From Diphasiastrum complanatum (lineage: Eukaryota; Streptophyta; Lycopodiopsida; Lycopodiales; Lycopodiaceae): a stretch of 64,000 nt of DNA. Shown here piece after piece: positions 21,962 to 33,632 of this stretch; position 1 is the stretch's first letter; every line of letters starts with the position of its first letter. The position numbers and the translations under genes are program-made. The notes below the pieces were generated by a model. It searched no databases and was not told the DNA's origin. It saw nothing but the letters and a program-made list of their open reading frames with translations. The DNA lies in contig CM055115.1 in the NCBI GenBank assembly GCA_029204225.1, forward strand, positions 8,407,558-8,471,557, in the 5' to 3' direction.

Positions 21962-22925
21962 ATGGTTTTTGTGAATTCGCTGCGATCTCACGGTCATGGT
22001 GCTGCCAATATGTCATTTCACGACAATTTGTTGTCATGTCTGCAAAAATTGGAAGAGTCAATTGGAGATAAGTTTTTCACAATAGACTGGATGCAGTATG
22101 CTGTGGATATCCTCAGATCTTCTCTTGCAGCCGTTTTGGATCTAGCGGAGAAGGTTGTTTTTCCATTAAAATGCTTTAGTACTCTGATGGATGAGACACT
22201 GCGACTTATGAATGTTTATAAAGCTTTGATGACGGGTATTTCCAGATTGCGAATTTATGGGCGGGTAGTCCATATAGCTGTTGAAGCTCTTCAAGCAGGT
22301 GGGGATGATTATGATACCATAGTTCAGGCTCTAAATCATTGCCGACGAGAGATGTCCAGAATACATCAAGCAAACAAGCAACTTGTTGATATGAAACTTG
22401 AGGCAGAGGAGGAGCTTTGGTATTTTGGTAGCAGATATGCAAAGCAATTTGATCCTTGCGCAGTAATTTACCCCATGAAGAGCATAATTTCTTTCGTTTC
22501 AATGATTCTTCTGTTTGGACTCCTTCACATGGATAGTTCTTACTCCGCTAAACTGATTGCGATTTGTTCGACGGGCGAATGGGCTAACTACGTCTAATTC
22601 ACATCAAACGCTTATCGAACGAATTGGCTTGCGGTTCAATGAGGAAACGAAAGAGAAAATCCTTCTAAGAGAATTTGGAAACATGCAAGCTCATGTGGAT
22701 AATTTTTTCATTGAATTTCAGTCATTTGGAGAACAGGTTCCGCGCTCGTTCGAATTGCGAATGTCAGATGTTACGGAGCTTCGGCATAGCTTAAACAGTC
22801 TGAACTGTGGTTTAGAAAGTTTGGAGTGCACCGTACGTGATCTTTTTGATGACATAGTCGCGGGTAGGACCTGCAGTAACGAAATTTTGTTGAGTGATTC
22901 TTCGCTAGTTGCACATCTAGAATGA
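21962..22925 (+). pseudogene. BPS1/ROH1-like pseudogene, right arm
   Basis: Residues 1-207 match the intact copy with few changes. A net 2-base loss in the GEWGKS codons then shifts the frame (ending GEWANYV). The remainder is open in another frame. An 11-base deletion after the AGRT codons replaces the normal KLISAVRKFC end with a longer unrelated tail. The copy would give a protein lacking the C-terminal third. Confidence 0.85.
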
Positions 22926-23504
22926 CTATCGCAAGATTCTTTACTAGCTGGATATTGAGGAGTAACATGGCATCAAATTAACTGACAAAAATAGAAATCT
23001 TTTATCGTTGTTTATATTCTTGAAAGGCAAGATAATTGAGGTCTACAATTTACTTGGTAGAGAAAATTGTAATTGTGATTGCTCTGTCTCAATTGCTCGT
23101 GGCCTTTACTATGGCTCCTTTGTAGTATTACCATTGCGTCAGCATTTTGCTTAGAATATATCTGAACGGGCACAAAGTTTTACAAGCCAAAAAGAGAACT
23201 TAATTCGTTAAGTGTCTTTCAATTAAAAAGAGCATGAACAATATAATTTATTAATTACAAAAAAAAAATTAATTTCATCACTACGAGCTATAGGCATATG
23301 ATCATCAATTGCAATAGTTTAAGGCAGAAGTTCAATAAACTCAAATTTGTGATTGATCCCTTGGGATACAATTCATGAAAGGACAAACTGTTGGAATTGA
23401 AATCTTAAGTGTCCTACGATGGCAGAAATCTATCAATACAGTACTTTTTAATTTTTACAATGTACACACATCCTTGTCATAAGTACACTATGTCATATAT
23501 GTGC
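22926..23504. other. 3' flank of right-arm BPS1-like copy
   Basis: Inverted equivalent of 1748-2330. The inverted duplication ends at about 23504, where homology with the left arm stops before the minisatellite. No gene seen. Confidence 0.55.
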
Positions 23505-23648
23505 TGCACAATGTCACAAATGTCGGGACTTGGTCCCATCGATGGCAACCTTGCCATGTTTGACTCCACAATAGAATCATTTAAGCTTAGATTTATCTTT
23601 CTTCTTGCCAACAAAAGTAGAAGACTCACCTTGAGATTGTCCTTTAGA

Positions 23649-24090
23649 TCACTTGACTTTGTTGTTGCCCTTGAACTTGCCCTTTGAGAACATAGCCTCC
23701 TCCTTTCCAGGTTGAGATGTGGAAGTGGATCCTCCTCTTGATAGAAGCCTAAACTCCTTATTCACCAAGATTTCTTGCATGTCCACAATACTTGGCAATG
23801 TCTTTTGAATAACAAAACTTTGAGCAAGATTAGCATGATCATCCAACAAGCCATTGAAAACTACTTGAACAAGTGCTATCTCCTTAAGTCTTTCATCAAT
23901 ACATGCTAACTCATCATTGAATGCTTTGACCCTCAAAACAAAAGCATAAGCACTTTCATCCTTATTTTAAAAACTTGAAAAGATTTGACTCCTAAGGGTT
24001 AGAACCCTTGATGTAAACTTGGACTCATAAACCTTCTTTTGAGATTCCCAAGCCTTACTAGATGTAGTGCACTTACCAACTTCCTTGAGA
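23649..24090 (-). pseudogene. Copia gag fragment, third family
   Basis: The minus-strand translation has SSKAWESQKKVYESKFTSR, a stop, AYAFVLRVKAFNDELACIDE and FNGLLDDHANLAQSFVIQ, then a basic GKFKGNNKVK tail. This is the UBN2-type gag core and linker of a copia element different from the two others. Only gag remains. Repeated at 61204-61645. Confidence 0.7.
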
Positions 24091-24262
24091 AGTTCAATTT
24101 GTCACATTCATCTTGATCACATGAAGAGCTTTTTTGGTCTTCAAATCGAGAATAGTGTTATGCTCAAAGAAAGTCGATCAAGACATTCACCAGACTTTCA
24201 GAATGAGGACTATACAGCACCAATATTCCATGGCTTGAAATTGAGTGGCTATTTTAAGAACC
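24091..24262. other. Unrecognised segment next to gag fragment
   Basis: An open frame crosses it and in copy 2 extends to 211 codons (61622-62257), but it begins in antisense gag and ends inside a gypsy LTR. I cannot assign a family. Confidence 0.35.
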
Positions 24263-24297
24263 CGATATGCGAACCATTTCAGTTTGATTTGGGAGCT
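24263..24297. repeat. 35-base direct repeat, left
   Basis: CGATATGCGAACC...GGGAGCT occurs here and at 28106-28140, on both sides of the 3.8 kb block that copy 2 lacks. Copy 2 has it once, at 61818-61852. Confidence 0.85.
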
Positions 24298-26187
24298 CGA
24301 GAAGGAACCTTTTCTTTTGAAGGCTGATACCATCAAACAAAGAGGACTACAGAATCTGTGGGGCTGATTTGCAGTTCAAGTACTCACACGTGAACGACAA
24401 CGAAACGACTCAATGTTTGCAAAGGATGGATGGCTAGCCTGTTTCTTAGGTTAGTTTCATTTGCGACAACGCCCACCAGACGCAAGCAGGAAGTCAAAAG
24501 TTGGAAAGGGCCATTTCAGAGGAGATCTTCTATGGAGCAATTGGTCTTCATTTTGGGACGGCCACCTTGGGAACTGAAACTCACTGAGCATGAGCGATAT
24601 CCAGAATCTGTGCGGCGGATTTGCAGTTCAAGTACTCGCACGTGAACGACAACGAAATGACTCAATGTTTGCAAAGGATGGATGGCTAGCCTGTTTCTTG
24701 GGTTAGTTTCATTTGCGACAACGCCCACCAGACGCAAGCAGGAAGTCAAAAGTTGGAAAGGGCAATTTCAGGGGAGATCTTCTATAGCAGTTGGTCTTCA
24801 TTTTGGGACGGCCACCTTCGGAACTGAAACTCACTGAGCATGGGTGATATCCAGTATCAGTTGGGTTTTTCCTCAAAGGGGAAAAGACTAGGATCCTCTT
24901 CAGAGATTGGCAACAAGTTGGATCGAGCCATAATCCTAGCCGATGGGAAGCAAAGTGTTGGAAAGGCTTTTTGTCCGAAGAACTCTACTCTAAAGTCCGA
25001 TCAGCTGATTTATTAAGTGGAGGGGAACTATCACACACACCTCTCTCTTGGGGCAAATTTTGAATTAAAGTTGATCAAAATGGGGGCAAATTCAAGGTGA
25101 CCTAGCCATACTCACACGAGGAGACTGGCGAACTTTGGACCTAATAAGTTGACAAGTTTTTGTTGTGGAAAGGAAAGTTTGTTATAGGCTTTCTCTGGAC
25201 CAGCAATGATGAGGAAACATATGAGTACGCTGGCTTGTGTTACGTGTAAGGCAGCTGATCAATGAAGGAACTGTGAAAGTTGAGTCTTGCATGAGAGACT
25301 TGGTATTTCGAACGGACGCTAAGGGACAGTTCGCGTTGAGATCGGATTAGTGCAAACTCTGGGTGCATGTTTCTGATTCAAAGAGAGCTACTTGAAGCCA
25401 AGCTCGATGTACACTTCTTGTTTTGACTGTGAGACAACTAACCAGTGATGGAATTGTGAAAGTCAAGTTTTGCGCGACGGACATGGTGCTTCAAACAAAC
25501 GCGAAGAGATAGTTCGGATGCGGATCAAACTGGTGCGACACTTTGGCTTTCCACGAGGTCAATGGTTACATTTGGGCTAATTCAAAGAGCTACTTCAAGC
25601 TAAGTGAGAGGTGCATTGCGGAGTACTCAATCTTTGCCTACCTTAAAGAGCCAAGATGGGAAAGTATCAAGATCAGGCTTGGACAAGGAGAGAAATCAAG
25701 GTGCAGAAGCAACAAGGCACGGAGTGGACCATAAAGTGGGCAATCAAACGATAAATCCTTCGGCTCAGGGAGCCTTGATACCTGTGCGGAACTGAACAAA
25801 CTTGGAGCTCAGGGAGCTCAACACAAAGTGCATCAAGGACAAATCAGGAGCTCAAAGGAGTTCCAAAGTCGAAAGTCAGAAGCGACAGGGGCGAACATTT
25901 CAAAGAAAGGCCTCTGTCACCAATTAATAAGGTTCTCGGGTTTTACGAAAGCGATATCAAATCTACGCTTTTCCCAGACAAAGATATATTTTCAAGTTAT
26001 GTAATTTTTCAGTACAAAGAGCTGAGCCTCCGACTTGTGGTGTGCCAGCTTCAATGTTAATAAAAAGTGGCCAGTAAATTGAGTACTGTGCCAAGTAGCA
26101 TAAATGTATAGTCATTTTAATTGGGAGACACCTTTACTTTAATCTGACATCTGATGAGGACATCAGATTTTATAAAGGTGGGGTGGA
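24298..26187 (+). mobile_element. Inner-type LTR element, internal part, inverted copy
   Basis: Reverse complement of 15115-16741. The left edge is a truncation at CTCGAGAAGG, with no LTR. It ends in the polypurine tract AAAGGTGGGGTGGA just before the LTR at 26188. It contains a 252-base tandem duplication. No coding domains. Confidence 0.8.
24351..24854. repeat. 252-base tandem duplication
   Basis: Two adjacent units starting AGAATCTGTG at 24351 and 24603 with only scattered differences. The related sequences at 16440-16700 and 54000-54250 have one unit, so the doubling is specific to this fragment. Confidence 0.8.
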
Positions 26188-27432
26188 TGTTGTAAAGCTA
26201 CCTTTACAAGCTTTACTTTCGGCGCCATTGGCGCCAGCTATGTCCCCGGCGCCAGCAGTGCCCCTGCTGCTCCCGGCGCCAACGGCGCCGGCGCCGCTCC
26301 CGGCGCCACTGTGACCAGAATCCAGCCGGCGCCAAGTTCCTATGGCTGAAAATCTTTGATCGGTTCTAGCGAAGTCCAGAGAGCTCAGATCGATGTGCAA
26401 TCACCTCACACGATCTAGGCATGATTAAAGGAAGCCTGGGGATCAATAAAATCTAGAGAGAGAAAATGACTTTCTAGAAAGAGAAAATCCTAGAGAGAGA
26501 AAAACGTGCTTTACCAGCTTGGGTAGAGTGCTTGGTATGAGGGGGGGTGCCGAATCACACCAATACTATAGGGGAGTGCGGGTTGCGACTCAGGGCGAGC
26601 TCCAACCAAGTCTCAGCCTCCCTTGCTGGAATGTTGTCATGGCTCTCGCCTTGGCATGCTAGCGCCCCGGAGACTAGGGTCGGTCACACACTTGAAATGT
26701 AACCTTCTCAGATTTATCAATAAAGTGGGATTTTTCTCAAACTGACTCTGATTACCTTCTGGGTTTCAGTGTTCGGTAAAAGCGCCAGTTGTAAGGCCGC
26801 TTTCCAAATTTTTAATTTGGCACATAGCTGAGGGTCGTATCCCGGGACGCCAGCGGTATGCCGTCGGGACCATTCGGTCCGTGGCGCCAGCGGTATGCTG
26901 TCGGGACCATTTGGTCCAGGAACTGGTTGTTTCCATATCTGTCGCGGCTTGTGGTTCTGAGTGTTCCTTGCATGAACGTGAATGGGTTAAGCTCTTGGGG
27001 AACGGGCTCTAACCTGTCGGCTGAGTTGGATGGCTTGCTTGGGTGGATGTTACCTGTTTATGGCTGTCCAGTCTGGCGTGGCGCCAGGTTGGCTTCCAGC
27101 GCTCGTGACGAAGCTTTCAGTTGGTTAAGTCTGATGTAAGTCAGACTGCTTGCTTGGAATGGATGTTACTCGTTTGTAACGAAGCTTCGAGTTGGTTAAG
27201 TTTGATGTATGTCGGGCGGCTTGCTTGGAGGGAAGTCACCCACATCGGGACCCCCGATCTGGCATGGCGCCAGGTTGGATCTCAATGTTGGTTTTCGGAA
27301 CTTCATGTTGGTTAAGTCTGATCGTTGTTGGCGAGTTGGCTGCTTGTATGTCAAGTGGGTTTGGATGGCAAGAGTTGAAGGCTGGGAAGCTAAGTCGTGG
27401 TTCCCGGCTCCCTTTGGGATGCCTGCGCTACA
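26188..27432 (+). mobile_element. Inner-type element, complete 3' LTR
   Basis: Starts TGTTGTAAAGC and ends CCTGCGCTACA: TG/CA ends and 1245 bases, against 1223 for the copy at 51434-52656. AATAAA-type signals occur at about 26445 and 26719. The first 160 bases hold a dense set of GGCGCC palindromes. The following CAAACCTTC is flank, also seen at 63632. Confidence 0.85.
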
Positions 27433-28105
27433 CAAACCTTCAAAACAGATCATTACTTAAGGTTTCTTGTAACATCCAATGATAAGATGTTGAATGTCCA
27501 AAAATACTCATAGAAAAGTTGAATACAGCTACTAGTTGATTTCTATTATCCATTACTATGGATGGTATACACAAAATAGGAAGATAAATATAGTGAATAC
27601 TTTGAAGGTTTGGAAAGTTTGGTGTGCATCGTACGTGATCTTTTTGATGACATAGTTGTGGGTAGGACAAAACTCATTTCTGCAGTAAGGAAATTTTGTT
27701 GAGTGATTCTTCACTAGTTGCACCTCTAGAATGACTATCGCAAGATTCTTTACTAGCTGGATATTGAGGAGTAACATGGCATCAAATTAACTAAAAAATA
27801 GAACATCTTTTATCGTTGTTTATATTCTTGAAAGGCAAGATAATTGAGGTCTACAATTTACTTGGTAGAGGAAATAGTAATTGTGATTACTCTATCTCAA
27901 TTGCTCGTGGCCTTTACTATGGCTCCCTCGTAGTATTACCATTGCGTCAGCATTTTGCTTAGAATATATCTGAACAGGCACAAAGTTTTACAAGCCAAAA
28001 AGATAAGTTAATTCGTTAAGTGTCTTTCAATCAAAAAGAGCATGAACAGTATAATTTATTAATTACAAAAAAGAATTTAATTTCATCACTACGAGCTAAA
28101 GGCAT
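27433..28105 (+). pseudogene. BPS1-like 3' fragment with foreign front
   Basis: From about 27606 it matches the end of the BPS1-like gene (VRDLFDDIV-like codons, then codons for the normal KLISAVRKFC end) and its 3' flank to GGCAT. The first 170 bases are not gene-like. It keeps the 11 bases lost from the adjacent pseudogene at 21962, so it comes from an intact-type copy. Same sequence at 63632-64000. Confidence 0.8.
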
Positions 28106-28424
28106 CGATATGCGAACCATTTCAGTTTGATTTGGGAGCTTCAGTGAATGATTTTATTTTTGACAACAATCTAATGGAAATGAGGTATTCAACATGGATA
28201 CTACTAGCAATGAAGAGATTTCATTATGCCATAGAAATCCAACTCATACCAATCTTGTTCAATGCCTCATGGATCCATTTCACAAGAGCTTAAAGTGGCT
28301 TCTACTCGCGACTCTTATTCCTATGGATTCTCTTCAACTCAATGGCCAATGTCTAATTCACGTGCATATTCATAATGTATTAACAAGATTCATAATGTAT
28401 TAACAAGAATAATGATTGGGAATA
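28106..28424. other. Second copy of the unrecognised segment
   Basis: Begins with the right 35-base repeat and matches 61818-62126. It contains an internal 20-odd base duplication (ATAATGTATTAACAAGA, twice). Directly abuts the gypsy LTR. Confidence 0.5.
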
Positions 28425-28842
28425 TGTTACAACTCCCTAGGATCATCGACTGCCTTAAAGGTTCCACACACCCCATACCAGTGACGATGCACTGTAACTG
28501 CCCATCTATAGGGTCACAACCGACCCACCCCCATGCATTGGAGCAATCGACATAATCATGTCCAGTCAAGCCTCCTACGATAATTGGCATCCCATACCAC
28601 CAGTCATCGCACTCGGCTCTCCCTGGCACACATCTCCTAGCCTAAAGATACATCCTGGCTCATGCACGAGAAACCCCACCAGTATATAGGCATAGCACAG
28701 TGGGTCCCTTCAAGCACAGTTTTGCCGGCAACATGTGACCACCTAGGATGGTGATGCGTGGCACCGAAACATGTTGAAAACTCCAGTCTTGCATCATGCT
28801 CCTTGCGAGGCCGTCACTGAGGGGCGTACATGGTATATAACA
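28425..28842 (-). mobile_element. Ty3/gypsy LTR
   Basis: On the minus strand it runs from TGTTATATACC to GTTGTAACA (TG/CA with a 5-base inverted end), 418 bases, preceded by a G-rich polypurine tract GGGTGGGGGGGAA. The internal domain lies to its right. A shorter version without the first 40 bases is at 62127-62541. Confidence 0.8.
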
Positions 28843-30390
28843 TTCCCCCCCACCCATAAAAGCTTCCTTCTTTGGAAAAAAACTAGGGAATCTAAATCTT
28901 AAATCATCCTCCTTCTCCCAGGTGTCCTCATCATTTAACTTATCTTTCCAACAAATCAGATGTTCAAAAATCAAACGACTTCTCAGTTGATGTCGTCAAG
29001 TATCCACGATCCTTTCCGGTTCATGGGGTACAAAAGTAGTCAAATCCTCCAATAGAATTAGATCATCTGTGGTATCAGGTCATCTTTCCCACCAAGTTGT
29101 TCCTTTAAATGACTAACATGGAATATAGGATGAACCTTAGTTCCAACAAGGAGTTATAGTCTATAAGCAGCCCTACCAATCTTGTTAAGAACTTTGAAAA
29201 GACCGCTAAAATGTGGAGATAACTTCGGACATTTCCCCGTTCGAAGTGTCTTAGAGTCCTCGGGGATTCTAAGGTACACCCAATCACCGATCTCAAACTC
29301 TCGAGGAACACGACTTCGGTTGGCATAGAACTGGCTCTATCTTGAGCCGATCTAATGCTTTCCCTAGCCACCTGCAACATTTCCTACATATCATGCAAGA
29401 AATCTGCTGCAGCTTAAACCTTGAGACCTTTGAGTCCAACAGAGATAGGAGAACGAGGCTAAAAGCCGTACAAGAGCATAAAAGAACTAAAACTAGTGGC
29501 AGAATACTTCATACTATTGTATGCGAACTCAACCATTGGGAGATACTTTTCCCAATTCGATTGTTGCATGGAAACATGTGTGCAAAGCATATCTTCCATC
29601 GACTAGTTGACACATTCGGTCTGACCATCGATTTCTAGGTGATCCATAAATGATACACATAAAGTAGTTTCCAGTCTTTCAAAGACCGCCTACCAGAAGT
29701 TGCCAGTGAACTTGGAATCCTGATCATTAACGATATCGTTCAGCAAACCATACAAACTGAACACCTTTTCAATGAAGAGTTGAGCAAGTTCAGAAGCTTT
29801 GACAGTAGTTTTTGTTGGAATCAACTGCACCATTTTCGTTAGCCTGTCAACTACTACCCAAATAGCATCGTGACCCTTCCCTAACTTGGGAAGTCCGACC
29901 ACAAAATCCATGGAAGTACTTTCCCATTTCTTGCTGGTTTCTGCTTTATTTACTTGGCATTGTTCACATTTTTGAACATATGCCTCGACATGACCATTCA
30001 TTTTTGGCCAATAAAATTTTCACTTAACAAGGTCAAGTGTCCTCTGTATACCAAGGTGTCCCGCGCTGGGGCTATCATGTCACTCGCGTAGGATTTGGGC
30101 CCTAATGTCCACAATATCTGGCGCACAAACTATTCCTTTATGGAAAAGCAAACCATTTCTAATGAAATAACTATCAAGTATCTTCTCTTCATGAGATTTC
30201 TTGGAATATTGCTTTCCTAGATTTTCTCTCAAAATAGAGCTTCCTGCCAGGACATCTTGCCATATACGACCAAAAAACTCATCGGTCCGACAAAGATCTT
30301 GTAGAGAAAGATACAACTTGGATTGGAGCTCAACAAAGCATAACTGATTAACTTCTCCAATCCGGCTCTTTCCAATGATGCATGCTGGTT
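28843..30390 (-). pseudogene. Ty3/gypsy chromovirus integrase with chromodomain, broken
   Basis: In minus-strand order: RNase H-integrase linker (LFHKGIVCAPDIVDIRAQIL), the HHCC finger (SAGHLGIQRT and CEQCQVNKA), core STSMDFVVGLPKLGKGHDAI with VVVDRLTKMVQLIPTKT, second Asp in NDQDSKFTGNFW, DGQTE for the Glu, then MLQVARESIRSAQDRA and a chromodomain-like CWKDKLNDEDTWEKEDDLR. Several stops and frameshifts. Gag, protease and RT are missing: sequence identity to the element ends near 30390. Confidence 0.85.
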
Positions 30391-31169
30391 CTTTCCAATG
30401 ATTAAGGATTCTAGGCTATGTTTTGGTCAAAATTGTTTGGTTTTTCATGTTTTTTGGCACAAAATAGATAGGACGAACCATAATCCAGCAAGATCAGACC
30501 AATTAGATGGTTGTAATTCTATGAATTGGTTTGCATGTGTTAGAGAAAGAATTGTATGTCATGAATTTCCACTTTATTGTGATGAAAAAACCGGAAAATA
30601 GCGAAAAATCATCAGTTTTGCTTGTTTTTCATAAAGTTGGATAGTAGGTGGCTATAAAACACCATGTAGAGCTTGTAAATAGGTATACCAAAGTCTTTTG
30701 AAGCTTTCTCTGAAGTTAGAACCAAGAATTCCAGCAATTGAACTTGTAGGAAGTAAAAAAAGTTCAAAAATGACCATTTTTTGGTGATTTTTGGGGGATA
30801 GATCTCTCCAAATCCATAAGGAGATCATTCTGGAATTATTTACAGCATGATTAGCATTTTTTTTTACCTTCCCATCAAGCTATCGGACCTGCAAATCGGT
30901 AGCCGGTGGCTTATGCACCAACTCCATCAAGTTTGAAGCTATTTTGACTTCTACAAATCAAGAAAACTTCGTTCTCAACCTATACTGCATCTTAGATCAG
31001 TATGAATACTTCATGGAAGTCTAATTGATTGTTTAAGTTTGTTGGTAGCATCAATTTTGGGCTAGAATGGGTGTTTGCATGTTTTTGCATGATATTGTCT
31101 TGTGGAAAAGAGCCCTACTACAAATTTGTTGACACTCTGATCTCGCACGTGTGAAGCCTAGGTGGCAGG
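30391..31169. other. Unassigned AT-rich sequence
   Basis: No conserved coding or terminal features. A 67-codon frame at 30398 lacks any recognisable domain. Confidence 0.4.
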
Positions 31170-31557
31170 CTAATGTGGCAAGCATCTTATTCACTTATTC
31201 TCCCTCTGTAATAAGCTTTACAGCACCCAATTTGGTGTCCTATAGCCAAAGTTATGATCATCTGAAGTTTTGTAGTTTTGTGAGTAAAATTGGCAAAATT
31301 TGAAATTGTTCTGATTGCATGCCAGTCATTTTCCTAATTTGTAGTACTGTGCTTGCATGGATTAGTTTCATGTGATTCTGACATGCATGAGAGATTTACA
31401 ATTGATTTGAGTGGTCATACGCATGTGCTCTGACAGTTGGGTCACAAATCAGTGTTAATGGATGACAAATTCCGTAAAACTGAAGTTTACGTAAAAACAT
31501 TCCGTAATGACGTTTGTAACTGATGTAGTGTGCTTTCATGCCAGTTTGACATTGGGT
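31170..31557. repeat. Dispersed repeat R, second copy
   Basis: Matches 4772-5158 along its length. Flanks differ completely on both sides, so this is a discrete repeated block. I see no target duplication or terminal repeats. Confidence 0.75.
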
Positions 31558-31667
31558 TAGTAACATTAGAAATCGGACAGTGTTTCGAATTTTTCCGAAA
31601 AAATTTGAGTTTTCCGAAGAAATAAAAATTTCGGTCATTTTTTTGTCATCTATGGAATCAGTTTAGA

Positions 31668-32093
31668 TTAGTGAATTGATTAAACTGAGTTTATCACTAA
31701 GTCTAAATTATTTTGTGGTGATAGATAAGTTAAAATTGACAAGAGGACCCACAATGAAATTGCTGACAGGTTTTACTGTATTGTCATTCTTTTGCCTTTT
31801 GGAGTTGGGAACTCCCAGATTGAAAGTTAAAATTTGAATTTTTTTATTTTTTGTTGAATTTAAAATTGGTAAAAATTTGAAATCAGTTACTTGTCTGATA
31901 GTTTTCTAATCGATGTTGCTCACTAGAAATCAGTCAAATGAATGTTTCTGCAAAATACTCGTTAAATTTGATTAAAATCGTCAAACAATATGAAATGACC
32001 AGATTGAATGAGTGGGAATAGTATTCTTTATCTAGACAGTAATTCTGACAGGATATGGTTCAAGAATTACTGAAATCCTATTGACAGGTTTAA
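31668..32093. repeat. Dispersed repeat D, first copy
   Basis: Starts TTAGTGAATTGATT and matches 62542-62983, including TGGTGATAGATAAGTTAAAA and GAGTTGGGAACTCCCAGATT. Copy differences include a roughly 25-base indel near the start. No coding potential. Confidence 0.75.
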
Positions 32094-32839
32094 TATAGAT
32101 TTTGTAGTGAAAAGTATCGTTCCCACAGAAGATAACGTTAGAAAATTATGTTTTTGGTATAATTATGGCAGGTGGTTTTGAATGTTATTCTAGTTGTCGA
32201 CAGACATTAAAAAGTAACCAGTATTACTTATATTTGGAATGGGTAATGTTAATGAATTCAGAACAACAATCTGGCCTCTATCGAATTGAAGGAAACACAT
32301 TCTACAAATGAAATGTTATCAAAGTGGTACAACAGACTACACTCTGGCTGACTATGGTGTCAACAGAAAATCGGGAATTGTTCGATGTATTCGCGACTAT
32401 GCAGACAATTGATTAATTGAATTCGCGAACTATTCGTTCCTAGACAATAGTCCTTAACAACTAAAGCCCAACTTAATGGTTAAAGAGCACAAATGGTAAT
32501 AGAGCACGTTAGAAACTTATGTCGATGCCAATCAGGAAAATAGATCAGAGACTCAATTCTTCAGACAGGGACTGTCATCTCATTTGTATACATACAACTT
32601 AATTCAATGATCGTGCTAGACTGCACAAAGATAGTCATTATTCGAGTGTCGAAAAGAAAGTATTGGCAACAGACGAATAAGATGATTTTAAGACAGTTCT
32701 TTAGAGCATGCTTTACGGAAACACAACAAACGACTGTAATGCACTAGAGCGTCTATCTGATCAGAGAGTAATTCATGAAATGTGTTAGAGATTGTTAGCA
32801 GACTTAAGATCACTCACACTCAACAGTGCAGAGAACAGA
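32094..32839. other. Unassigned AT-rich sequence
   Basis: No gene, repeat or element end can be supported. Confidence 0.35.
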
Positions 32840-33537
32840 GATAAGGGGGAATAACTCACAAAACTCTATTCACTTCTTCAATCTCTTACATAAGCATAAA
32901 CTCTTCTCTCTCGATGATTGAGACTGAAGTGTGAGATCAATATATGTTCTACGGGGCGAACAAACACACCTCTTAAACAATAGGTGTGTCGCTCCCGCGA
33001 AAGGGTCTAGTTAAGAATTAAACTAAAAATACGTTCAACTATACCATAAGAGGTATACTTAGCTATGAGTTAAAGTTACTTTAGTTTAACATGTCTTTTC
33101 ATAACTAGTCGTTTCGTATGGACGGGCTAGTTAAGGGTTATCCAAGGCGATGTCTTTTCCTATTAAAGGTCTAGCCCTTAATTTATAAGGCAAGTACCTA
33201 GGAGATATATTCTCAATAAATGACTTAGGCCTCTTCATGATTTATACTTAACCAGCCCACATCTTCATTTTCGAGTATATTATGCCATATTTATGTTGAT
33301 ATTCAATTTTTGACATTCGCGTGGCATCACATATCCCCTTCCTCAAATGTGAAACGTCCTCGTGAACATATCATCTTTACTTCAAGGATTACTCGAGAAA
33401 CATTCTTGTTCGTAAGATTTTCGTTGAGGCGAAAAAAAAAATTTCTTCATATGATTCGTCCTTTAGATATTTCTTCAGAGAATATGTGTCTTGTTGTTGC
33501 GTTGAGTAGGTTGTTTTTGAGTTGAAATTGTTTGATG
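32840..33537 (-). mobile_element. Ty3/gypsy-type 3' end and probable LTR
   Basis: On the minus strand VKMICSRGRFTFEEGDM with a purine run GAGGAAGGGGA precedes TGTGATGCCACGCG near 33333. Plant gypsy elements often end pol with a TFEEGD-like peptide just before an LTR starting TGTGATG. The LTR would extend left through the GAGAGAGAAGAG leader-like stretch near 32905. Its far end is not identified. Confidence 0.5.
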
Positions 33538-33632
33538 AAAACTGGAATCAAACTTCAAAACATCTTCAAACTGCAAAGATCTACCTTCAGTATCACAGAT
33601 ACGCATCAGCATGACAAAGACATGAATAATAT

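Noticed and set aside
24298-27432. DNA transposon with long inverted repeats formed with 14011-16741
   Set aside because: The inverted similarity is explained by a second truncated copy of the same LTR element in the opposite orientation, with a polypurine tract and LTR end in the right places.
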